A stretch of 15,898 nt of DNA from Oscillospiraceae bacterium. Lineage in GTDB: Bacteria; Bacillota; Clostridia; Oscillospirales; Ruminococcaceae. Position 1 is the first letter of the stretch. Each line of letters begins with the position of its first letter. The notes under the pieces are model-generated. The model saw only the letters and a program-made list of their open reading frames with translations, did no database searches and was not told where the DNA came from. The position numbers and the translations under genes are program-made. Of this stretch, positions 7,268 through 15,500 are shown one piece after another. The stretch spans positions 1 to 15,898 of the forward strand of contig CAAGDT010000207.1 of NCBI GenBank assembly GCA_900768675.1. The letters run 5' to 3'.

Positions 7268-9487
7268 ATGAAATTCAGACGGATTACATCTGCAGCGCTG
7301 GCGGCGGCGATATTTGCTACGGGCACATCAATAACTGCTTTTGCTGAGCAGGACGCAGAAATGACAAAGGCGCTTACTTATGTCAAGCAGAGGGTAACAA
7401 TACCCGAGGAGCTTACGGAGTTTACTCACAGCACAAGGCTTGTGAACAACAAGACAAGGTACGAGTTTACATGGAAAACTCCGAACGACTATGAGGGCAG
7501 TCCTGCCAACCTCACAATTACCATTACCGGAAAGGTAATAACCTCTTACGAGTATTACAACAACGAAATGGACGAGCCGGACGTTGAGGTTGACGAAGAC
7601 GGCATCGCAATTTCCACAAACAAGCACTCCTTTGCGAAGCTTACAAAAGCGCAGCTTATTGCAAAGGCTAAGGCTGCAATAAAAAAGCTTAATCCTACCG
7701 TTTATCAGAATATAGCCATTGACGAGGACAACTTCAGTATTGCCCTTGGCAACAACGAGGCATGGGTTACCCTCCGCCGTACATACAACGGTATTCCCGT
7801 AAACGGTCAGACCGGCTGGCTGGCTATAAATAAGAACACCGGCGAGCTTATTACCTACTATATGGACTGGGTAATAGGCGCAGGCTTTGCAGATAAGGAA
7901 AAGGCTGTTCCTGTTGAAAAGGCAGAGCAGGGCTTCCAGGAAAACTTCCCTGTTATGCTGGTTTATAATGCAACCTACGACTGGCAGACAAAAACCTATA
8001 CCCCTTACCTTATGTACCGGCAGGTCCGTTTCGGGCAGATTGACGCTCTTACAGGAGAGCTTTCTACCTTCCAGAACAGCTATTATGACTACGGAAACAG
8101 CTCTGATGATGAGGACGACGCTGTGGAGGAGGACTGCGACGAGGCAGACGAAAATCCCGCAACAGGCGCAGGGGACAACAAGGTAACCTTTACCGACAAG
8201 GAAAAGGAGCAGCTGGAAAAAGAGGGCAAGCTCATAAAGGCGGAGGACGCACTTGCTGCACTTAAAAAAGGCGGCATTTTCCACGTTCCCGAGGGCAGCG
8301 AGATAAGCAGCTCAAGCTGCTTCTACAACGAGAAGCTGGGCTTCTATGTGCGCAGAGCAAGCTTCAATACAAAGAAGTACAGCGAAGCGGGAAGCTTTGA
8401 TATTCCTGTTTATACAAGCGATGAAGAGATAGCAGTAGAGGACTACGACGCATACGTTTATTACGGCAACTTTACCATAAACGCCGAAACAGGACGGGTG
8501 CTGAGCTTCTACTGCAGCGACGTAGACAACGGCAAGTCCTTAAGCCAGACAAAGACAACAACGGCTGTCAAGAAATGGCTTAAGAAGCTGCTGGGTGACG
8601 ATGCGGAAAAGTTTGAGATTGACAGCGTTGACTTAAACCAGTTCTACAAGTCCTACGACCCGAAAACAGGCAAGGGTATCGGAAATCCCCTTAACAGAAG
8701 CATACACTACACAATTCCGAGAACAATTGACGGAATAAAGAGCCTTGTTGAGGGAATAAGACTTACCGTTGGCAACAGCGGCAAGATTACAAACTACAGC
8801 CTTACGGATTACGGAATTAAGTACCCCAAAGCAGACAACATTATTTCCGAAAGCGAAGCCTACGATAAGTTTTTTGAGCAGGTTGACTACGATTTACAGT
8901 ACCGCTGCGCCTACAACGCAACTACAAAGAAAGTCACCACCGCTATGGTTTACGACGCAAGCAGCAGACTTTACATAGACGCCTTCACCGGCAAGCTTAC
9001 CCATAGTGACGGCTCGCCGATAATCATTACCGAGAGCAAATCCGCTTATACCGATATCGAGGGCAGCAAGTACAAAAAGTACGCAGAAAAGCTGGCTGAA
9101 TACGGTATCTACATAGGCGACGAGAACGGAAAGCTTAATGAAAACAAGGCGATAACCTACGAAACATTCAGAGATCTTCTTTCCTATGCAGGAATTTACT
9201 GCCCCTATGATTCGGGTATCAAGGGAACTACCGCAGTTACAAGACAGCTCGCCGCTAAAATGATGACCGCAGGAATCGTCGGAAACGACAGAGTTATGAG
9301 TATCAAGGGTATTTTCAAGTCTCCCTTCAAGGACGTTTCCGAAAACAGCGCTTATGTGGGCTACATCGCAGTAGCCAAAGTCGCAGGGCTTATGGACTGC
9401 ATTATGAGCAAGTCCACCTTCAGCCCCAAAGCAAAGCTCTCCCGCGGCACAGCCCTGCGCATAATCTACGATTACCTTTCTAAATAA
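7268..9487 (+). CDS. secreted YcdB/YcdC-domain protein with C-terminal S-layer homology repeats
   Basis: 739 residues. A Sec signal peptide ends at AFA (cleavage after residue 26). Two related halves follow. The first (about 30-275) has the YcdB/YcdC/PepSY-like pattern, e.g. VTLRRTYNGIPVNGQTGWL, INKNTGELITYYMDW and IDALTGELSTFQ. The second (about 310-585) has SRLYIDAFTGKLTHSDGSP. Between them is an acidic linker (about 278-306, SSDDEDDAVEEDCDEADE). Residues about 593-739 form SLH-type repeats (AYTDIEGSKYKKYAEKLAEY, later SPFKDVSENSAYVGYIAVAK and FSPKAKLSRGTALRIIYDYL), which in Gram-positives bind pyruvylated secondary wall polymer. It is probably a wall-attached surface protein; YcdB domains have no proven enzymatic role. 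The start has AAAGGA nine bases upstream. It stands alone, with its own terminator, between two inverted repeats. Confidence 0.87.
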   Translation: MKFRRITSAALAAAIFATGTSITAFAEQDAEMTKALTYVKQRVTIPEELTEFTHSTRLVNNKTRYEFTWKTPNDYEGSPANLTITITGKVITSYEYYNNEMDEPDVEVDEDGIAISTNKHSFAKLTKAQLIAKAKAAIKKLNPTVYQNIAIDEDNFSIALGNNEAWVTLRRTYNGIPVNGQTGWLAINKNTGELITYYMDWVIGAGFADKEKAVPVEKAEQGFQENFPVMLVYNATYDWQTKTYTPYLMYRQVRFGQIDALTGELSTFQNSYYDYGNSSDDEDDAVEEDCDEADENPATGAGDNKVTFTDKEKEQLEKEGKLIKAEDALAALKKGGIFHVPEGSEISSSSCFYNEKLGFYVRRASFNTKKYSEAGSFDIPVYTSDEEIAVEDYDAYVYYGNFTINAETGRVLSFYCSDVDNGKSLSQTKTTTAVKKWLKKLLGDDAEKFEIDSVDLNQFYKSYDPKTGKGIGNPLNRSIHYTIPRTIDGIKSLVEGIRLTVGNSGKITNYSLTDYGIKYPKADNIISESEAYDKFFEQVDYDLQYRCAYNATTKKVTTAMVYDASSRLYIDAFTGKLTHSDGSPIIITESKSAYTDIEGSKYKKYAEKLAEYGIYIGDENGKLNENKAITYETFRDLLSYAGIYCPYDSGIKGTTAVTRQLAAKMMTAGIVGNDRVMSIKGIFKSPFKDVSENSAYVGYIAVAKVAGLMDCIMSKSTFSPKAKLSRGTALRIIYDYLSK

Positions 9488-9502
9488 TCTCTATCTCTCA
9501 AA

Positions 9503-9542
9503 GGGCGCCGCCCCGCAGCTTGTCTGCGGGGCGGCGTTCTTT
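9503..9542 (+). terminator. strong Rho-independent terminator of the SLH protein gene
   Basis: CGCCGCCCCGCAG (9506-9518) pairs perfectly over 13 bases with CTGCGGGGCGGCG (9524-9536) around loop CTTGT, followed by TTCTTT. It begins about 15 bases after the stop codon. Confidence 0.93.
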
Positions 9543-9545
9543 GCT

Positions 9546-9950
9546 GAGAGTTGGGGAGAATAAGAGAGAAAAGAGAAATAAAGATTTTCAGCCTTTTTGA
9601 AAAAAGGCTGGCGAAAAACTTTCAGCCGCTTCGCGCAAAGCGGGCGACAAAGCCAACAATGGCGGCAACGGCAATAAACAAAGCACTCTCTTTAATCAGA
9701 GTTGAGAGAAAAATAAAGCAGAAAACTTGCGAATGTGCATCAAAAGCTCCCCCGCAAAGCAAATGCAGTAATCAAGCTTCAAACGGGTCAAGCGCCGTCG
9801 CACTTGCCGGGGGTATGTTCAAAAATCTACGATTTTTGAGCCCGTCGGTATGCGCTATGGCGCATACCTCCTCAAGAGGAATAATTTATTATAATGGGGC
9901 GGGCAGCCCCCTTGCTCAAAATCTCTCAATCTCTCAGAAAATCTCTCCCA
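9546..9950 (+). repeat. ~405-base MITE/REP-like repeat, copy B
   Basis: Inverted partner of the element at 6730-7140, with the near-identical core at 9809-9910. It begins with GAGAGTTGGGGAGA (9546-9559), the same motif found at the opposite, outer end of copy A; each motif thus marks one end of a putative terminal inverted repeat that has decayed at the other end of the same copy. Internal hairpins include CAGCCTTTTT/AAAAAGGCTG (9589-9610), CCGCTT/AAGCGG near 9625-9642, TCAAAAATC/GATTTTTGA (9819-9839), GGTATGCGC/GCGCATACC (9847-9868) and GGGGC/GCCCC near 9896-9910. A frame of 163 codons runs through it but is repeat-derived. It fills most of the gap 9543-10009; the rest, 9951-10009, shows no gene. 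Confidence 0.8.
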
Positions 9951-10009
9951 TTTGTGGAAATACTATAAAAGCGGGCGGGAATGGGCTTTGGTTTTGTGAA
10001 ATAAATTAT

Positions 10010-10038
10010 TTGCAATATCGGGGCGGATATGATATAAT
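10010..10038 (+). promoter_or_regulatory. sigma-A promoter of the ABC-F gene
   Basis: TTGCAA (10010-10015), 17 bases, then perfect TATAAT (10033-10038). It lies about 50 bases before the start codon at 10087. Confidence 0.8.
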
Positions 10039-10086
10039 TTAATATAGTATGCCAAAAAGAAACGGATAGAAGAAAGGACTCAGAGA

Positions 10087-11700
10087 ATGATTACAGTATC
10101 AAACGTTAGCTTACAGTTCGGGGGACAGACCCTTTTCAAGGACGTTGACCTTTTATTTACGGAGGGCAACTGCTACGGCGTTATCGGCGCAAACGGCGCA
10201 GGAAAATCCACCTTTTTAAAGATACTCAACGGGGAGCTTGAGCCTACAACGGGAAGCGTTACTATCCCGAAGGAGCTGCGTATGTCGGTTTTAAGGCAGG
10301 ACCACTTTGCCTTTGACGAGTACACGGTGCAGGACACCGTTATTATGGGCAATAAGCGGCTTTACGAGGTTATGAAGGAAAAAGAGGAGCTTTACGCTAA
10401 GGAGGACTTTACCGAAGAGGACGGAAACAGAGCCAGCGAGCTTGAAGCCGAGTTCGCAGAGCTTAACGGCTGGGAGGCGGAAAGCGACGCTTCTAAGCTG
10501 GTGCAGGGTCTGGGACTTGACGAAAGCATTATGTACAGCCAGATGTCCAGCCTTTCCGGTAACGAAAAGGTAAAGGTTCTGCTTGCACAGGCGCTTTTCG
10601 GCAACCCTGACATTATCCTTATGGACGAGCCTACAAACCACCTTGATATAGACGCAGTTGCATGGCTGGAGGACTTTCTTGCAGAATACTTCGGTACAGT
10701 TATCGTGGTTTCCCACGACCGTCACTTCCTCAACAACGTCTGCACCCACACAGTAGATATAGATTACGGCAAAATCAAGATGTACGTTGGCAACTACGAG
10801 TTCTGGTACGAGTCCTCACAGCTTATCCAGCGTATGATTAAGCAGCAGAATAAGAAGAACGAGGAAAAAATCAAGGAATTACAGACCTTTATCCAGCGCT
10901 TCTCCGCAAACAAGTCCAAATCCAAGCAGGCTACCTCCAGAAGAAAGCTTCTCGACAAGCTTACCGTTGAGGAAATGCCCGCTTCAAGCCGCCGCTATCC
11001 CTTTATCGGCTTCGATATGGAAAGAGAGCCGGGTAAGGATATTCTTCAGGTTACAGGTCTTTCCAAAACCGTTGACGGCGTAAAGGTGCTGGACGACGTT
11101 TCCTTTACAGTAGGCAGAGAGGACAAGATTGCGTTCCTCGGCGAAAGCGAAATTGCAATTACTACCCTGTTCAAGATAATTATGGGCGAGCTTGAGCCGG
11201 ACGAAGGCTCCTATAAGTGGGGCAGCACTATCACAACAAGCTACTTCCCTATCGACTCCGACCATTTCTTTGCAGGCTGCAATATGTCAATCCTCGACTG
11301 GATAAGACAGTACTCAAACGACGTTACGGAAACCTATCTCCGTGGCTTCCTCGGACGTATGCTGTTCTCCGGCGACGATATTTTAAAGCCGGTAAACGTT
11401 CTTTCCGGCGGCGAAAAGGTGCGCTGTATGTTCTCCAGAATGATGCTGTTCCAGTCAAACGCTCTCGTTCTCGACCGTCCTACAAACCATCTCGACCTTG
11501 AAAGCATTACTGCTGTAAACAACGGTCTGCGTGACTTCAAGGGAGTTGTTCTTTTCGCTTCCCACGACCACGAAATTGTACAGACGGTTGCAAACAGAAT
11601 TATTGAAATAAAGGATAAGGGCTGCTGGGACAAGATAGGCACTTATGAGGAATATGTTGACTGGCGCAAGAGCCAGGTAAGCGGTACCTTTACCCTTTGA
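10087..11700 (+). CDS. ABC-F family ATPase (YbiT-like) with a degenerate second ATP site
   Basis: 537 residues with two tandem ABC domains joined by a charged helical linker (about 240-300), the ABC-F layout. These are soluble ribosome-associated proteins that act in translation or antibiotic protection. The first domain has Walker A GANGAGKS (34-41), a signature variant LSGNEK (156-161), and Walker B ILMDEPTNHLD with catalytic E181. The second domain keeps signature LSGGEK (439-444) and switch histidine H493, but its Walker A reads GESEIAITT (352-360), lacking the lysine, and its Walker B reads LVLDRPTNHLD, with R464 in place of the catalytic glutamate. YbiT-like is the closest type I recognise. 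The start has AAAGGA eight bases upstream. No clear terminator is seen after the stop. Confidence 0.9.
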   Translation: MITVSNVSLQFGGQTLFKDVDLLFTEGNCYGVIGANGAGKSTFLKILNGELEPTTGSVTIPKELRMSVLRQDHFAFDEYTVQDTVIMGNKRLYEVMKEKEELYAKEDFTEEDGNRASELEAEFAELNGWEAESDASKLVQGLGLDESIMYSQMSSLSGNEKVKVLLAQALFGNPDIILMDEPTNHLDIDAVAWLEDFLAEYFGTVIVVSHDRHFLNNVCTHTVDIDYGKIKMYVGNYEFWYESSQLIQRMIKQQNKKNEEKIKELQTFIQRFSANKSKSKQATSRRKLLDKLTVEEMPASSRRYPFIGFDMEREPGKDILQVTGLSKTVDGVKVLDDVSFTVGREDKIAFLGESEIAITTLFKIIMGELEPDEGSYKWGSTITTSYFPIDSDHFFAGCNMSILDWIRQYSNDVTETYLRGFLGRMLFSGDDILKPVNVLSGGEKVRCMFSRMMLFQSNALVLDRPTNHLDLESITAVNNGLRDFKGVVLFASHDHEIVQTVANRIIEIKDKGCWDKIGTYEEYVDWRKSQVSGTFTL

Positions 11701-11732
11701 TTTACCCTGTTCAAAATTTTTTCACAAAGCTA

Positions 11733-11762
11733 TTGTAATAATGCCACAATATATAGTATAAT
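11733..11762 (+). promoter_or_regulatory. sigma-A promoter of rlmB and the downstream gene
   Basis: TTGTAA (11733-11738) and perfect TATAAT (11757-11762) are separated by 18 bases. The rlmB start codon is 35 bases downstream. Confidence 0.7.
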
Positions 11763-11797
11763 AAAGAGCGGAAACACACAAGAAACGAGGCGGCAGA

Positions 11798-12538
11798 ATG
11801 GAAGAAGAAATTATATACGGCAGAAATGCCGTTACCGAAGCCCTCCTTTCGGGCAGGGCGGTTGATACCGTCTATGTACTGAAAACCGCTAAGGGAATGG
11901 GGAAAATCATTTCCCTTGCAAAGGAAAGCGGAGCGGTAGTAAAGGACGTAAGCGAGGAAAAGCTTGATATGCTTGCCCCGGGCGGAAAGCACGGCGGAGT
12001 TGCGGCTAAGGCTGCGGCGGCGGAGTATTCAACTGTTGAGGATATACTGCTTACTGCAAAAGAAAAAGGCGAGCCGCCCTTTATAATAATCGCAGACGAG
12101 ATACAGGACCCACATAATTTAGGCGCAATTATAAGAACCGCAGAGGCGGCAGGCGCTCACGGCGTCATTATCCCCAAGCGCAGAAGCGCAGGTCTTACCG
12201 CAACGGTGCTGAAAACCTCGGCGGGAGCAGCAAGCTGGATTAAGGTAGCAAGGGTTTCAAATCTCGTTGATACAATAAATTTTCTTAAGAAGCAGGGAGT
12301 CTGGGTCTACGGCGCAGAGGCGGACGGCGAGCCTTTCCATAAGGCGGATTTAAGCGGGGCTGCTGCGCTGGTTATCGGCTCCGAGGGCTTTGGTCTGGGC
12401 AGGCTGGTGCGTGAAAGCTGCGATATGATTTTATCAATAGATATGTACGGAAAGGTAAATTCCCTTAACGCTTCGGTAAGCGGCGGAATACTTATGTACG
12501 AAATAGTAAGGCACAGAAGAACAATCGGTAATGCCTGA
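11798..12538 (+). CDS. rlmB: 23S rRNA (guanosine-2'-O-)-methyltransferase, TrmH/SpoU family
   Basis: 246 residues, the normal size for RlmB. The enzyme transfers a methyl group from S-adenosylmethionine to a ribose 2'-OH in 23S rRNA (G2251 in E. coli). The N-terminal substrate-binding domain begins EEEIIYGRNAVTEALLSG and includes GGKHGGVAA. The three SPOUT knot motifs are all present: DPHNLGAIIRTAEAAGA (motif 1, with the conserved N and R), VIGSEGFGLGRLVRESCD (motif 2) and IDMYGKVNSLNASVSGGILM (motif 3, SLNxSV). RlmB and the related TrmH-family enzyme YacO are hard to tell apart by eye, so the exact target base is inferred. The ribosome binding site region contains GAGGCGG. It is followed after 15 bases by the pseudo-P-type ATPase gene, a likely cotranscript. 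Confidence 0.92.
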   Translation: MEEEIIYGRNAVTEALLSGRAVDTVYVLKTAKGMGKIISLAKESGAVVKDVSEEKLDMLAPGGKHGGVAAKAAAAEYSTVEDILLTAKEKGEPPFIIIADEIQDPHNLGAIIRTAEAAGAHGVIIPKRRSAGLTATVLKTSAGAASWIKVARVSNLVDTINFLKKQGVWVYGAEADGEPFHKADLSGAAALVIGSEGFGLGRLVRESCDMILSIDMYGKVNSLNASVSGGILMYEIVRHRRTIGNA

Positions 12539-12553
12539 AAGGTGTGAATGTAA

Positions 12554-15500
12554 ATGGCAAAGTTTTCTCTTGACGATATACTTGCAGAGGTTGACAGCAA
12601 GCGGGGTCACAGCCCCGAAGTCCAGGAGTCGGACGAAGATGTGGACGATATACTGAAAAGTATCCTCGGCGACGAAAAGGGAGAAAAATCCCCGAAAAGC
12701 GCAAAGGGCGGAAAGTCCCATAAAAGCGCAAAGGGCGAAAAAGGCGCAAAGGCAGAAAAGGACGAAAAATCCGAAAAAGCCGGAAAGCTTACCTTCAGCG
12801 GGGTAACTCAGGAGGATAAGCGTAAGGCTGCCGAGCAGAAACGGCAGGCGGAGCTGGAAGAAAAGCGCAAGGCTGCTGAGCAGAAGCGGCTGGAAGAGCT
12901 GGCGAAAAAGCAAAGAGAAGCCGAGGAACGGCGGATAAAGGAAGAAGAACGGGCTAAGAAGCTTGCCGCAGAGCAGGAGCAGCGCCGCAAAGCCGCAGAA
13001 GAAGCCGCAAGGCAGAAAGCCGAGGAAGCCGCAGAAAAGCAAAGGCAGGCGGAGCTTGCCCTCAGAAAGGCGGCAGAGGAGGCTGCGGAAAGAAAGCGGC
13101 TTGCAGAAGAGGCAGAGCAGAAAAGAGCTGAGGAAGCTGCAAGAATTGCGGCCTTAGACGAAAGCGAGCGGAAAAAGGCGGAGAAGCTTGCGGAGGAAAA
13201 GCGCCGCAAGGAAGAAGAATCCGAGCGCAGATTTGCCACTAAGAATATAGTTTTCGAGGACGTTCCGCTGGAAGTGCCTAAAAGCGAGCCCCCGGAGGAG
13301 GAAAAGCCGAAGGCTGCTCCTGCAACAACGGAGGAGATAGAGCTTGAAAAAACCCTCCGTCAGCAGAAAATTGAGATAGATTCACAGAAATTACTTATAA
13401 AGGAATCCGAGCTTGAAGCCCCGGAGGACTTCTTAAGCTCAATGAACCCCTACGAGTTCGGCTCGAATACGGGGCTTACACAGATGATTGAAACAATTCC
13501 CGCAGAACAGCTTGCGGGAGATACAATAGGCGTTGCGGGGAATGAGCTTAAGGAGCTTGCAAAAGCCTCCGCAAAGGCTGACGACCGTTCCTTTGAGGCA
13601 ATCGTTGACGGCTCAACTACGGTTATGCCCGACATTACCCATAAGCCCGCAGAGGTAGGCATAAATCCCGACAAGACACTTGTACTCAGCGACGACGTAA
13701 AGCCCTATGTCCCGAAAGGACAGGAGCCTGCACACAAAGCAACACCCGAAGAGGAAAAGCTTTTAAGCTCAATCAACAAGACAATTGAGCAAAAGCGCCT
13801 TTCGGATATACGGGACAGAAACTCCCTGCCGCCGGGCACGGGACCTATCGAAAATATAACTATCCCTACCCGTGGGGTTGAAATAGATATTTTAGGCAGC
13901 ACCATGCCCCGTGCGGGACAGATACCCGTAAACGACCCGGTTGTTGCGGAGCAGAAGATAAAGGAGCTTGCCTCTAAGCGCAAGCGCAGGATTTCAAACT
14001 TCGTGCTTGAGGACATAAGCGACGAGGATTTTGGCTACGACGAGGAGGAAGAGGAGGAGTTCGACGCCGAGGACGACAGCGGTCAGATATGGCTTGACCT
14101 TACCGAAACCCACAAGAGCCTGCGGCTACGGTTTATACTCCTGCTTATAATAACCCTGTTTTTAGGGGCAATTACACTTATTCAGGAATTTGGTCCGCAA
14201 ATCCGGTTCAATCTTTTCGGCGCAGAAATAAACTTCCTCGACAAGCGCTACGACACCGAAGGCTTTGTGTTTATGAACCTTATCTGCGGTGTTGCAGGCG
14301 TTGCCCTCTGCTCATCGGTGGTGCTGAACGGATTTTTAAAGCTGTTCAAGGGCAAGAGCGACTGCGACAGCGTTTGCGCTGTGGTTTGCGTGCTTTCTCT
14401 TGTTGGGGCAGTACTGCACCTAACGAATACCGACTACCTCCAGCGCTCAAGAGCCTTTCTCTACATAGCTCCCGCCCTTGCGGGGCTTGTGTTCAACACG
14501 CTGGGCAAGCTTAGCATGATAGTTCGGGCGAAGAAGAACTTCCGCTTTATCTCCTCGGAAGCCAACAAGTACTATGCAGACATAGTTGACGGTCAGAGCG
14601 AGGCTTCCGCCCTTACAAAGGGAGTTGTTTCCGAGCTTCCCTATCCTGCGGTACTGAGAAAAACGGAGATACTTACCGACTTTTTAAGGAAAAGCTACTG
14701 CGAGGACAAGGCAGACAGGATTTCCCGCACACTTACTCCTCTTTCCCTTATTGTAGGCGTTATTGCAGGTCTTCTCGTTTACCTTATTCCTAACGGAATC
14801 GAGGGTATGGAGGCTAACGTTTACTGGGCTTCATCGGTATTTATCGGAATTGTCTGCGTAATGTCGCCCTTTTCCATGATGTTCCTTGTAAACAATCCCT
14901 TCAGGCGGGCTTCAAAGGTGCTGGCGAAGAACGGCTGCGCCCTTCTCGGCTATACCTCGGCAGAGGAATTCGGCGGAGTAAATGCAGTCCTTACCGACGC
15001 TTCCGCCCTGTTCCCGAAATCCGCAATAGAATGTACAAATCTGAAGCCCTGCAAGCTCCAGAACTCCTTCAACAATATTTCCCTCGACCAGTCGATTATT
15101 TTAGCGGCAAGCCTTGCAATAAAAAGCGGCTCTCTGCTTTCCGGGCTGTTTTTCGATATGATAGGCGGAAACAAGGAGCTTCTGGCGGATATTGACGGCT
15201 GCGTTTACGAGGATAATATGGGCATAATGGGCTGGTACGGAAACAAGCGGCTTATTATGGGCAACAGAGAGCACATGAAGCACCACAGCATAAAGGTGCC
15301 CGAAATGAGCGCAATAGCCAAGTACTCCCGCAACGGCTCGGACAGCGTTTATCTTGCGGTAGGCGGGGAGCTTGTGATAATCTTCTTTATACGGCTTACT
15401 GCAAATCCGAAAATCAGAAATAATTTAAGGGAGCTTTCCGACAGGGAGGTTTCCCTTGTGGTTAAGACTACGGACTCTCTTGTAACAGTAGGCAAAATCG

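Noticed and set aside
7328..8284. Long open frame of 318 codons on the minus strand inside the SLH protein gene
   Set aside because: Fully antisense to a convincing secreted protein; Cys/Val/Leu-rich composition without motifs and no ribosome binding site; a codon-bias shadow.
9551..10042. 163-codon plus-strand frame after the SLH gene terminator
   Set aside because: It follows the strong terminator, runs through the repeat hairpins and over the -35/-10 region of the next gene, and lacks a ribosome binding site.
12434..13239. Minus-strand frames rich in Phe/Leu or Ser/Ala opposite the coiled-coil region
   Set aside because: Produced by the Lys/Glu/Ala-rich repeats on the plus strand read in reverse; no start signals.
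14986..15020. Functional metal-transporting P-type ATPase annotation for the 1096-residue protein
   Set aside because: Fold-level resemblance is good but DKTGT, CPC, TGE and GDGxND are not present, so transport activity should not be assigned.
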